Counted from the stretch's first letter, positions 1-6,574 are shown. The stretch: DNA of 21,185 nucleotides from BMS3Abin12 sp964487445 (GCA_964487445.1 CAZAQG010000044.1:1-21185); one strand, 5' to 3'. Notes: generated by a model not told the origin, from the letters alone. Made by a program: numbers and translations.

Positions 1-323
1 GGCCGGTTGACCTCGGGGTGGTCGATCTCCGGCTTACCCATCTCCGGCTTGCTCATCTCCGGGGTTTCACCGTTGGGGCCCTCGGGTCGGTCGACGTTCG
101 GACCGCCCGCATGGTCCATGTTCAATCCTTCCTGCCGGTGCAGGTTGCCTTGCGCGCTCCGGTGCAGGTTGCCTTGCGCGTTCGAGTTCCCGGGGGTGGC
201 GGGAATGGCCGCCGTAGCCGGGGTTGCAGGGGTGGCCGGGGTTGCGGCCAGCACGGGCAGCGCGACCAGGGCGAGCGCCGAGAAGCCCGGAATGAGAAGA
301 CGACGGATGTGCTTGCGGTTCAT
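1..323 (-). CDS. Small secreted protein with pentapeptide PE repeats (partial, runs off left edge)
   Basis: I do not recognise a family. The reading frame starts at an ATG (323) preceded by a strong AGGAGG ribosome site and stays open to the window edge (107 full codons). Residues 1-26 form a clear signal peptide: a basic start (MNRKHIRR), a hydrophobic core, and a VLA/A cleavage site. Next comes a low-complexity stretch (ATPATPATPAT, residues 27-37), then an exact 8-residue duplication (AQGNLHR twice, 49-63), and from residue 88 a five-residue repeat of the type PE[M/I/V]x[K/H/R] (PEMSK, PEMGK, PEIDH, PEVNR). The same pentapeptide occurs in the C-terminal tail of the DUF5666 protein at 2163-3401. 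The gene lies 28 bp behind the beta-barrel gene on the same strand and is probably cotranscribed with it. The product should be exported to the periplasm or beyond. Its function is unknown and its C-terminus is not visible. Confidence 0.75.
   Translation of the reverse strand, partial: MNRKHIRRLLIPGFSALALVALPVLAATPATPATPATAAIPATPGNSNAQGNLHRSAQGNLHRQEGLNMDHAGGPNVDRPEGPNGETPEMSKPEMGKPEIDHPEVNR
135..180. repeat. 24-bp in-frame tandem duplication
   Basis: Two 22-bp identical copies (135-156 and 159-180) lie at a 24-bp period inside the small secreted protein gene. They encode the duplicated residues AQGNLHR. Identity at the DNA level suggests a recent slippage or duplication event. Confidence 0.85.
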
Positions 324-351
324 GGCAGAAACCTCCTTCACAGGGAATGAA

Positions 352-1125
352 TCAGAATCGAATTTGTGCCCCGAGGCCGACACCGTAGTCCGGACTGCCG
401 TTGCTCAGCCCCAGGTCACCGAAGACCTGGAACCCCGTTCCGGGCCGCAGGTCGTAGTTCCAGGCGACGATCGCATCCGAGGTCGCCGAGAACCCCGCTT
501 GCTCCGACTGATAGCCGGAGTACATCACGGTAAAGAACTGGCCCCGGGCCACGCGCAGACTGCCGCCGGCCTCGTAGGTGATCACGTTGCGCAGAGTAAG
601 GTTGGGTGGGGATCCGACTATGCGGTAACCCACACGGGCGAAGGGAAACAGGCTCGTGCCGATGGTGGTGCCGGCGCCCATGCCGAACTCGTAGTCGTTC
701 TCTCCGGTGCCGAGGCCCTTGCTCCGGGAAGCGGTCGCGAACTTGACCTTGGCATAGGGAGTGAGATCGGGCATGCGCCCGTTCCCCCGCAGGGTGTACT
801 TGCCCTCCAGCCACAGATCGCCCAGGCCGCTGCGGGTCTGGGACGGGCCGCCGCCGGTCTTGCCCACCACGGTACCGCCGGAAACCAGTGCGCCGCTGCT
901 CTTCACCGCGATGTACGGGACCGTGAGCTTGAGTTCGGCGTTGCCGTCGCGGTATTTAATGTAGGTCGGCACGTACCAGATCTGGATGTTGTCCGTGGTG
1001 CCAAAACTCCCTTCGAAATAAGACGGCTGCACGCCGACCGTGGCGCTTGGCCGGGCCGCCCAGGCGGCCCCGCCCGCGAGCAGCGCCGCCACCGCCGTCG
1101 CCGTGACCAGATACGAATGACGCAT
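352..1125 (-). CDS. Outer-membrane beta-barrel protein (Phenol_MetA_deg/transporter-like)
   Basis: This 257-residue protein has a signal peptide (MRHSYLVTATAVAALLAGGAAWA, cleavage about residue 23) and then alternating hydrophobic/polar strands rich in Gly, Tyr and Phe, ending in a C-terminal Phe (IRF) as in outer-membrane barrels. GLGDLWLEGKY and KGLGTGENDYEFG resemble motifs of the 'putative MetA-pathway of phenol degradation' barrel family, which despite its name is mostly uncharacterised. The open frame extends to 1206, but I chose the ATG at 1125 because AGAGGAG lies just upstream and the signal peptide begins there. It is the first gene of a minus-strand unit with the small secreted PE-repeat protein. 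Transcription probably starts near 1274, from the operator-covered promoter. It is likely a channel or surface protein; the substrate is unknown. Confidence 0.72.
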   Translation of the reverse strand: MRHSYLVTATAVAALLAGGAAWAARPSATVGVQPSYFEGSFGTTDNIQIWYVPTYIKYRDGNAELKLTVPYIAVKSSGALVSGGTVVGKTGGGPSQTRSGLGDLWLEGKYTLRGNGRMPDLTPYAKVKFATASRSKGLGTGENDYEFGMGAGTTIGTSLFPFARVGYRIVGSPPNLTLRNVITYEAGGSLRVARGQFFTVMYSGYQSEQAGFSATSDAIVAWNYDLRPGTGFQVFGDLGLSNGSPDYGVGLGAQIRF

Positions 1126-1209
1126 TGCTTTCTCCTCTTGAACTTCGCCCGAATCGCCTGCCCTCAGCACACCGGTCGTACTTCGGGCGACCCCTGAGAG
1201 CCTCACCTA

Positions 1210-1226
1210 GTGGGAGTCTTTCCCAC
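1210..1226. promoter_or_regulatory. Palindromic operator O1
   Basis: GTGGGA-N5-TCCCAC is a perfect 6-bp inverted repeat. It is nearly identical, spacer included (GTCTT versus TCTTT), to the second copy centred 77 bp away. It lies about 60 bp downstream of the minus-strand start point and about 65 bp upstream of the plus-strand one. The near-identity of the two copies indicates a site for a dimeric DNA-binding protein rather than a chance hairpin. Confidence 0.7.
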
Positions 1227-1247
1227 GCACAAGACAAAGAACACCCT

Positions 1248-1276
1248 TTGCATTAAAGCGAGTTTTGCACTACAGT
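1248..1276 (+). promoter_or_regulatory. Sigma70-type promoter for the DUF6502-DUF5666 unit
   Basis: A -35 box TTGCAT (1248-1253) and a -10 box TACAGT (1271-1276) are separated by exactly 17 bp in an AT-richer stretch. Predicted start is about 1283, giving a leader of about 80 nt to the ATG at 1364. Operator O2 begins immediately after the predicted start, a position that would block initiation or early elongation. Confidence 0.5.
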
Positions 1277-1280
1277 GGCC

Positions 1281-1309
1281 ATGTTAGTGGGATCTTTTCC
1301 CACTGTCAA
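1281..1309 (-). promoter_or_regulatory. Sigma70-type promoter for the beta-barrel unit
   Basis: Read on the minus strand, a consensus -35 box TTGACA (1309-1304) and a -10 box TAACAT (1286-1281) are separated by exactly 17 bp. Operator O2 fills that spacer precisely, so bound protein would exclude RNA polymerase. The predicted start near 1274 gives a leader of about 150 nt. Confidence 0.55.
1286..1304. promoter_or_regulatory. Palindromic operator O2
   Basis: AGTGGGA-N5-TCCCACT is a perfect 7-bp inverted repeat and the better of the two copies. It sits between the -35 and -10 boxes of the minus-strand promoter and just after the predicted start of the plus-strand promoter. This geometry fits simultaneous repression of both divergent units. 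Confidence 0.75.
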
Positions 1310-1363
1310 ATTCCGATCTCGGTAATTGTGACTTGGTTCACGATTTCCGGACGGTGGAGATCC

Positions 1364-2191
1364 ATGGCGAATACCGCTCTACAAACCGCATTGGTGGAAC
1401 TGCTGCGCCCCCTCGTGCGCTACTTGGTCGGGCACGGCTGGGGCTATCCGGCGCTATGCGATCTTCTCAAAGGCTTGTACGTGGCGGAGGCGGCGGCGCT
1501 CGACCGCGGGCCGGGGCGGGCGACCGACAGCCGCCTGAGCCTGCGCACCGGGATCCACCGGCGCGAGGTCAAACGGTTGCGCAAGGAGTGGGAAGGGGCC
1601 GCGACACCCCCGTCGCCCCGGCGCGACGCGAATCTCGCGGCGCGCGTCGTGGCGACCTGGATCTCGGCGCCCGAATATCTGGATGCGCACGGCGGACCAC
1701 GGGTCCTCGCGCTGCACGACGCCGGCGACGGGCCGGGTTTCGAGGCGCTGGTGCGGCGGGTGAAGGCGGACGTACGGCCCCGCTCGGTGCTGGACGAATT
1801 GGTGCGGGTCGGCGTGGCCGCGGAGACGCCCGAGGGCGCGCGCCTCCTGCGCACGGCCTATGTCTCCCCGCTGCCCGAAGAGAAGCTCGAGTTTCTGGCG
1901 GCCAACGTGGGAGATCATCTGCGCAGCGCTCTGCACAACCTGTCCCACCCGCAAGAGCCGTACCTGGAGCGGGCCCTGTATCATGAGGCGATCCCCGCAG
2001 CCGATCTGGACCGCCTGCGCCCGGAGCTGATGCGTCTGGCCGAACCACTGCTGCGCGAGGCGAACCGGCGACTGCTGGACGCCGGCACGGTGGGGACCGA
2101 GGCCCGGGCGACGCCGCGTCGGCGCATGCGCCTGGGTCTGTACTACTACGAGGAGGACACCGGTGGTGCACCATCGACCGAAAATACGTGA
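1364..2191 (+). CDS. DUF6502 family protein, possible DNA-binding regulator
   Basis: A 275-residue cytoplasmic protein without signal peptide or membrane segment. The opening (TALVELLRPLVRYLVGHGWGYPALCDLLKGLYVAEA, residues 6-43, given here by end points) and the C-terminal GLYYYEED stretch match what I recall of DUF6502, a family often found next to DUF5666 proteins. Residues 57-73 (RLSLRTGIHRREVKRLR) look like a recognition helix of a winged-helix fold, so a DNA-binding role is plausible but unproven. I chose the ATG at 1364, after GGTGGAGA, over the in-frame ATG at 1265; the 1265 start lies within the promoter (-35 at 1248, -10 at 1271) and its extra residues look like translated regulatory DNA. 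The gene overlaps the DUF5666 start by 29 nt, so the two are coupled. Two operators in its own upstream region make it a candidate autoregulator. Confidence 0.75.
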   Translation: MANTALQTALVELLRPLVRYLVGHGWGYPALCDLLKGLYVAEAAALDRGPGRATDSRLSLRTGIHRREVKRLRKEWEGAATPPSPRRDANLAARVVATWISAPEYLDAHGGPRVLALHDAGDGPGFEALVRRVKADVRPRSVLDELVRVGVAAETPEGARLLRTAYVSPLPEEKLEFLAANVGDHLRSALHNLSHPQEPYLERALYHEAIPAADLDRLRPELMRLAEPLLREANRRLLDAGTVGTEARATPRRRMRLGLYYYEEDTGGAPSTENT

Positions 2192-3401
2192 ACGATGCCC
2201 GCTGTGGGCGCGGCGTGCGCGGGCCTCTACCCCGCTGCGCACTCTGCTGCTCGGACTTCTGCTCATGCTGGCGGCGGGGTCCGTCTCCATGGGCGCGACC
2301 GACGGCGGCGGGATCGGCGGCACCGGCATCACCGGCTTCGGGCCCATCCAGGGCTTCGGCAGCATCTTCGTCAACGCCCGGGAGTATTTTCTGCGCGCCG
2401 ACACGCGGATCACGGTCGACGGCCGGGCCGCGGGTCGCGGGGCGCTGCACGTGGGCGATATGGTGGTGGTACGCGGCACGGCGGACCCGGCGCGTACCAC
2501 CGGATGGGCGGATGTGGTGCAGGTGCGCCACCCGCTGGTGGGACGGGTCGATACGGTGTCGGCGGGGGGTACGCACCTGACGGTGCTGGGTCAGGCGGTG
2601 CGCATCCCGGCCGGTGTGCCCGTCGTGGGCGGTAACGGACGCGCCGTCGCGCTGCACGCCGGTGACTGGGTGGCGGTGAGCGCACTGGCGAGCGCGCGCG
2701 GCGAGTGGATCGCCACGCGGGTGGCGTTGCGCTACCCCGCCGGCTCCGTCCCCGCAGGGGTCCCGGCGGTAATCGAGGGGCGGGTCGCGAGCGTCGGGCC
2801 GAACGGCGTGTTGCGCATCGGCGCCCAGGCGGTCCGTCTCGAAGGCCCCGCCGGGCACGGGCCCGCCCCCGGCACGCGAATCCGCGTAGTGGGTCGCTAT
2901 CGGGACGGCGTGATCCTCGCAAGCCGGGTCGCGCCGGCGCGACCGGCGCTGGGCGGCCCGGGCCGCTATGTCGAGATGGAAGGCTACGCGGTGTCGCGCG
3001 CCGCCGGCGGGCTGCACAGCAACGGGATCGTGCTGCGCATGACCGGCGGCCGGGAAGGCGCCGCGCCAACCGGGATCCGGACCGACCGGGCGTTGGTGTT
3101 CACCGGCCGGATCGGGCCGGACGGTTCGTTGGAGATCGAGCGCATGGAGCCCCCGCACGTGCCGGAGTTGCCGCGCGCGGGCGACGGTGAAAGGGGGTTC
3201 GGGGACCATGAGGCACACGGGATCGAGCGACCTCGGATCGAACACCCGGAGATCGAGCGGCCCCGGATCGAGCGTCCGGAAATCGAGCGGCCCCGAGTCG
3301 AGCGCCCGGAGATCGAACGCCCCCGGGTCGAACGACCCGAAGTGGCAATACCGCAGGTCCGGCGTCCGGAGATCCCGGAAGTGGAGATGCCGGGCCACTG
3401 A
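2163..3401 (+). CDS. Secreted DUF5666 multi-domain protein with PE/PR repeat tail
   Basis: A 412-residue exported protein. AGGAGGA at 2151-2157, inside the previous gene, fixes the start at the GTG of 2163 (spacing 5; the next GTG, 2166, is also possible). The hydrophobic segment LLLGLLLMLAAGSVSMGA (28-45) is a signal peptide with a long basic lead. A glycine-rich linker (48-66) precedes about four beta-rich units of the DUF5666 type (about 66-122, 123-190, 202-260, 268-329), each with the pattern 'G.V....G.L.V.GQ.V.....GD.V.V.G....G...A..V'. From residue 354 come four near-exact 10-residue repeats (IERPRIERPE type) and a degenerate fifth, forming an extended, charge-alternating, proline-spaced rod. 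Function is unknown; a periplasmic or surface structural or binding role is inferred. It is translationally coupled to the DUF6502 gene. Confidence 0.78.
   Translation: MVHHRPKIRERCPLWARRARASTPLRTLLLGLLLMLAAGSVSMGATDGGGIGGTGITGFGPIQGFGSIFVNAREYFLRADTRITVDGRAAGRGALHVGDMVVVRGTADPARTTGWADVVQVRHPLVGRVDTVSAGGTHLTVLGQAVRIPAGVPVVGGNGRAVALHAGDWVAVSALASARGEWIATRVALRYPAGSVPAGVPAVIEGRVASVGPNGVLRIGAQAVRLEGPAGHGPAPGTRIRVVGRYRDGVILASRVAPARPALGGPGRYVEMEGYAVSRAAGGLHSNGIVLRMTGGREGAAPTGIRTDRALVFTGRIGPDGSLEIERMEPPHVPELPRAGDGERGFGDHEAHGIERPRIEHPEIERPRIERPEIERPRVERPEIERPRVERPEVAIPQVRRPEIPEVEMPGH
3222..3371 (+). repeat. Five 30-bp tandem repeats encoding the P-[E/R]-[I/V]-E-R tail
   Basis: Each 30-bp unit encodes ten residues made of two pentapeptides. 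The four units from residue 354 to 393 differ only at I/V and H/R positions, and the fifth (394-403, VAIPQVRRPE) is degenerate. The repeats are in frame and therefore part of the protein, not a CRISPR or regulatory array. Confidence 0.9.
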
Positions 3402-3449
3402 CCGGTGTCGAACGCCGCACTCCCGATGAAACGGATTCCCGAAAGCAAC

Positions 3450-3475
3450 CCGCAGGCCCGGGCGCTCTCCTGCGG
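3450..3475 (+). promoter_or_regulatory. Hairpin in the DUF5666-dapF spacer
   Basis: CCGCAGG (3450-3456) pairs perfectly with CCTGCGG (3469-3475) over a 12-nt loop. No T-run follows, so it is not a classical intrinsic terminator. It lies upstream of the second hairpin that holds the dapF start. Confidence 0.35.
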
Positions 3476-3502
3476 ACGGAAACACCCGTGGTCCGACGCC
3501 CG

Positions 3503-3530
3503 GCGCATGCGGTAAGCTTCCCGCATGCGC
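3503..3530 (+). promoter_or_regulatory. Perfect 10-bp hairpin enclosing the dapF start codon
   Basis: GCGCATGCGG (3503-3512) is exactly complementary to CCGCATGCGC (3521-3530), with an 8-nt loop TAAGCTTC. The dapF ATG (3525-3527) is in the 3' arm and the only Shine-Dalgarno-like bases (GGTAAG) span the end of the 5' arm and the loop. If it forms in mRNA, it would restrict initiation. A perfect 10-bp stem exactly at a start codon is unusual, but no regulator is identified. Confidence 0.6.
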
Positions 3531-4349
3531 TTCACCAAGATGCAGGGACTCGGCAACGACTTCGTGGTGGTGGACACTCTCGCGGCGCCGCTCGAATTGA
3601 GCGCCGCGCAAGTACGCCGCGTCGCCGACCGGCGCCTCGGCGTGGGTTGCGATCAGCTCCTGGTGATCGGCGCACCCATCGATGCGGCGGCGGATTTCCG
3701 CTACGCGATCTACAATGCCGACGGCAGCCGCGCCGAGCAATGCGGCAACGGCGTGCGGTGCATCGTCCGTTACCTCGCGCAGCGCGGACTCGCCGATCGA
3801 TCCGGGCTGGTCCTGGAGAGCGACGCCGGCCGGGTACGCGCACGCATCGAGGACGACGGCGCGGTCACGGTGGACATGGGCGTCCCGCGCCTGGAACCCT
3901 CCGAGATCCCGTTTACCGCCGATGCACGGGCGGTGACCTACCCGCTGGCGGCGGGCGGGCGGGAGGTGGCGATCAGCGCCGTGTCCATGGGCAACCCGCA
4001 CGCGGTGCTGATCGTGGACGACATCGAGCGGGCCCCGGTCGCGGAACTCGGACCGGTCATCGAGACGCACCCGCGGTTTCCGCGGCGCACGAACGTGGGT
4101 TTTCTGCAGGTCGTGGGACCGGCATACGCCCGCCTGAGAGTCTACGAACGCGGCGCGGGGGAAACGCCGGCCTGCGGCAGCGGGACCTGCGCCGCGGTGG
4201 TCGCCGGGCGCCTGCGCGGCCTGCTCGGCGAGCGTGTCACCGTGCACCTGCCGGGAGGGGAACTTGTGGTACTCTGGAGCGGCGAAGGCGCGCCGGTATG
4301 GATGACGGGTCCGGCGGTCTCGGTATTCGAGGGGCAGGTCGAGCCATGA
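3525..4349 (+). CDS. dapF: Diaminopimelate epimerase
   Basis: DapF interconverts LL- and meso-2,6-diaminopimelate in the cytoplasm, supplying lysine and the peptidoglycan cross-linking residue without a cofactor. The 274-residue protein matches family length. Its N-terminus MRFTKMQGLGNDF is the typical DapF start. The two catalytic cysteines are in CGNGVRC (about residue 73) and ACGSGTCA (about 217); GGREVAISAVSMGNPH and YERGAGET are also conserved. The C-terminus overlaps the DUF484 gene by 4 nt (ATGA). The order dapF-DUF484-xerC is conserved in many gammaproteobacteria. The start codon is inside a strong hairpin, so translation may be regulated or inefficient. Confidence 0.97.
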   Translation: MRFTKMQGLGNDFVVVDTLAAPLELSAAQVRRVADRRLGVGCDQLLVIGAPIDAAADFRYAIYNADGSRAEQCGNGVRCIVRYLAQRGLADRSGLVLESDAGRVRARIEDDGAVTVDMGVPRLEPSEIPFTADARAVTYPLAAGGREVAISAVSMGNPHAVLIVDDIERAPVAELGPVIETHPRFPRRTNVGFLQVVGPAYARLRVYERGAGETPACGSGTCAAVVAGRLRGLLGERVTVHLPGGELVVLWSGEGAPVWMTGPAVSVFEGQVEP

Positions 4350-5047
4350 GTCCCCAGCGCCAAGCGGGTGTCGACGAGGAACCGCTCACCGAGGCGGCGG
4401 TCGCCGAGTACCTGCGCGGGCACCCCGATTTCTTCGAGCAGCATGTCCCGCTGCTGGCCACCCTGCGCGTACCGCACCCCGCCGGAGGGGCGGTCTCGTT
4501 GATCGAACGCCAGGTCAGCGCCCTGCGCCAGCAGAATCAGCAGTTGCGACGCAAGCTGATGGACATGGTTCAGGCGGCCCGCGACAACGAGGAACTCACG
4601 GGTCGCATGCAGCAACTCGGCGTGGCGCTCGCCGACGCGAGCGACCTGCAGGATCTGCTGGAGACCCTCGACCAGGTGCTGCGCAAGGACTTTCGCGCCG
4701 ACGCAGTGGCTCTGTGCCTGATCGACGCCCCGACGACGACGACGGCGCCGGCGCATGTGCGGTTCCTCGACGCCGCCGATGCCGGTCTCGCGCACTTCGA
4801 GAAGATCCTGACCGCCAAGCGCCCGGTGTGCGGGCGCCTCAAGAGCCGGCAACTCCAGTTCCTGTTCGGAGACGACGCCGGCGCCATCACCTCCGGCGCC
4901 CTGATCCCCCTGGTCGCGACCCGCAACCTCGGCGTGCTCGCGATCGGCAGCCGCGACCCGCATCGCTTCCATCCGGCGATGGGCACGGTGTTCCTGCGCC
5001 ACATGGGCGAGCTGGTCAGCCATACCCTGCGCCCCCACCTGAGCTGA
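4346..5047 (+). CDS. DUF484 family protein (GAF-like)
   Basis: A 233-residue cytoplasmic protein of the DUF484 family, whose members sit between dapF and xerC. Residues 14-50 (LTEAAVAEYLRGHPDFFEQH, then LLATLRVPHP) are the family's N-terminal helical signature. Residues about 52-80 form a short coiled coil (SLIERQVSALRQQNQQLRRKL), and about 95-230 resemble a GAF-type sensor fold, including SGALIPLVATRNLGVLAIGS. The role is not established; a sensory or scaffolding function for XerC or cell-wall metabolism is only suggested by context. It starts at the ATG in the ATGA overlap with dapF and ends 4 nt before xerC, so all three genes should be cotranscribed. Confidence 0.92.
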   Translation: MSPQRQAGVDEEPLTEAAVAEYLRGHPDFFEQHVPLLATLRVPHPAGGAVSLIERQVSALRQQNQQLRRKLMDMVQAARDNEELTGRMQQLGVALADASDLQDLLETLDQVLRKDFRADAVALCLIDAPTTTTAPAHVRFLDAADAGLAHFEKILTAKRPVCGRLKSRQLQFLFGDDAGAITSGALIPLVATRNLGVLAIGSRDPHRFHPAMGTVFLRHMGELVSHTLRPHLS

Positions 5048-5051
5048 GCCC

Positions 5052-5951
5052 GTGGAGGCCGACGCCGCACTCCGGCGCTTCCTGGAACACTTGGCGAGCG
5101 AGCGCCGCTACTCGCCCCACACCCGCAACGCCTACCGGCGCGATCTCGCCGCGCTGTGCGAGTACTGCAGGCGCAACCGGATCCGCGACTGGTCGCACCT
5201 GAGCAGCGCCGACGTGCGCGCCTTCGCCGCCGAGCGCCACCGCCGCGGACTCTCGGGGCGCAGCGTGCAGCGGATCCTCTCGTCGGTACGCTCGTTCTAC
5301 CGCTACCTGCTGCGCGAGGGAGCGGTCGAGTCCAACCCCGCGATCGCCGTACCGGCACCGAAGACCCCGCGCCGGCTGCCGCAGACGCTGGACGCCGACC
5401 AGCTCGCGCGACTGCTGGAGATCCCACCGAACGATCCGCTGGCGATCCGTGATCGCGCGCTGATGGAACTGCTCTACTCCTCGGGGCTGCGCCTGGCGGA
5501 ACTCGTCGCCCTGGAGTGCGGCGACCTCGATCTGGACGACGCCACGGTCCGGGTCACCGGCAAGGGCGCCAAGACGCGCATCGTCCCGGTCGGGCGCCAG
5601 GCCCGCGCGGCGCTGCGCGCCTGGCTGGAGGTGCGCGGACGGATCGCGCACCCGATCGCGGACGACGCCCTGTTCCTCGGGCGCGCGGGACGCCGACTCG
5701 GGGCGCGCGCCGTGCAGCAACGCCTGCTGGTCTGGGCGCGGCGCGCGGGGCTCGACGCCCGCGTCCACCCCCACCGGCTGCGCCACTCCTTCGCCAGCCA
5801 CCTGCTCGAATCGAGCGGTGATCTGCGGGCCGTGCAGGAACTGCTGGGACACGCCGATATCCGCACCACGCAGATCTACACGCACGTGGACTTCCAGCAC
5901 TTGGCGCGGGTCTACGACGCCGCCCACCCGCGCGCTCGCAAGCGCCGTTGA
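5052..5951 (+). CDS. xerC: Tyrosine recombinase XerC
   Basis: XerC acts with XerD at the chromosomal dif site to resolve chromosome dimers before division. The 299-residue protein has the N-terminal SAM-like core-binding domain (about 5-90) and the C-terminal catalytic domain. All catalytic residues are visible: Arg147 (SSGLRLAE), Lys171 (TGKGAK), His241 and Arg244 (HPHRLRHSFA), His267 (LLGHADI) and the nucleophile Tyr276 (TTQIYTHVD). The start is GTG at 5052, four bases after the DUF484 stop, with no competing ATG nearby. XerD and dif are not in this window. Confidence 0.96.
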   Translation: MEADAALRRFLEHLASERRYSPHTRNAYRRDLAALCEYCRRNRIRDWSHLSSADVRAFAAERHRRGLSGRSVQRILSSVRSFYRYLLREGAVESNPAIAVPAPKTPRRLPQTLDADQLARLLEIPPNDPLAIRDRALMELLYSSGLRLAELVALECGDLDLDDATVRVTGKGAKTRIVPVGRQARAALRAWLEVRGRIAHPIADDALFLGRAGRRLGARAVQQRLLVWARRAGLDARVHPHRLRHSFASHLLESSGDLRAVQELLGHADIRTTQIYTHVDFQHLARVYDAAHPRARKRR

Positions 5952-5980
5952 ACCACCCCGTCTCGTGCGCCCGGATCGTG

Positions 5981-5986
5981 TAGAAT
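5981..5986 (+). promoter_or_regulatory. Possible -10 box of the hslVU operon promoter
   Basis: TAGAAT lies in the 89-bp spacer between xerC and hslV, about 55 bp before the hslV ATG. No convincing -35 box sits 16-18 bp upstream, and no clear heat-shock (sigma32) pair is visible, so this is a weak call. Confidence 0.3.
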
Positions 5987-6040
5987 AGCGAGTCCCGATT
6001 GCAGACTCCGGGGGACAGACTCCGGCAGGGACCCCGCTCG

Positions 6041-6574
6041 ATGGAACCATTCCGCGGTACCACAATTCTCTCGGTGCGCCGCAACGGCCGGGTCGCCCTC
6101 GGCGGCGACGGCCAGGTCTCCATGGGCAACGTGGTCCTCAAAGGCAACGCGCGCAAGGTCCGGCGCCTGTATCACGACCGGGTGCTCGCCGGCTTCGCCG
6201 GCGGCACGGCGGATGCGTTTACGCTGTTCGAGCGCTTCGAAGGGAAACTGGAGCAGCACTCCGGCCACCTGACGCGCGCCGCGGTGGAACTGGCCAAGGA
6301 CTGGCGCACCGACCGGGCGCTGCGCCGGCTCGAGGCGCTGCTCGCCGTCGCCGACGAATCCGCGTCGCTGATCATCTCCGGCACCGGCGACGTGGTCGAA
6401 CCCGAACACTTTCTGATGGCCATCGGCTCGGGCGGCCCGTACGCCCAGGCCGCGGCGCAGGCACTGCTGGAGAACACGGATCTGGAGGCGCGTGCGATCG
6501 TGGAGAAGGGCCTGGAGATCGCCGCCGGCATCTGCATCTACACCAACCGCAACCTCACCATCGAGGAGCTGTAA
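6041..6574 (+). CDS. hslV: ATP-dependent protease proteolytic subunit HslV
   Basis: HslV forms the double-hexameric threonine protease core that, with the HslU unfoldase, degrades misfolded and regulatory proteins in the cytoplasm. The mature protein should begin at the catalytic Thr of TTILSVRR, after removal of a six-residue propeptide (MEPFRG); in E. coli only Met is removed. Conserved blocks include GDGQVSMGN, FAGGTADAFTLFERFEGKLE, AKDWRTDR and AIGSGGPYAQAAA, ending in YTNRNLTIEEL. Length is 177 residues, normal for the family. I chose the ATG at 6041 over an in-frame TTG at 5999, which would add 14 non-conserved residues. hslU follows after 30 bp. Confidence 0.97.
   Translation: MEPFRGTTILSVRRNGRVALGGDGQVSMGNVVLKGNARKVRRLYHDRVLAGFAGGTADAFTLFERFEGKLEQHSGHLTRAAVELAKDWRTDRALRRLEALLAVADESASLIISGTGDVVEPEHFLMAIGSGGPYAQAAAQALLENTDLEARAIVEKGLEIAAGICIYTNRNLTIEEL

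Noticed and set aside
1..323. PEP-CTERM or other sorting signal in the small secreted protein
   Set aside because: The PE motifs are internal and periodic, and the C-terminus is outside the window.
1265..1363. N-terminal extension of the DUF6502 protein
   Set aside because: It would translate promoter and operator sequence; the ATG at 1364 has the ribosome site and starts the conserved domain.
3222..3371. Regular 30-bp repeats as a CRISPR array
   Set aside because: There are no unique spacers; the repeats are contiguous, in frame and encode the protein tail.
1569..4247. 892-codon open frame on the minus strand
   Set aside because: It is antisense to the DUF6502, DUF5666 and dapF genes, has no recognisable domain and a composition expected from high-GC antisense frames.
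5947..5976. Sigma32 heat-shock promoter for hslVU (GTTGAAC ... CCGGAT)
   Set aside because: The -10 part does not match CCCCATnT and the spacing is off; not supportable.
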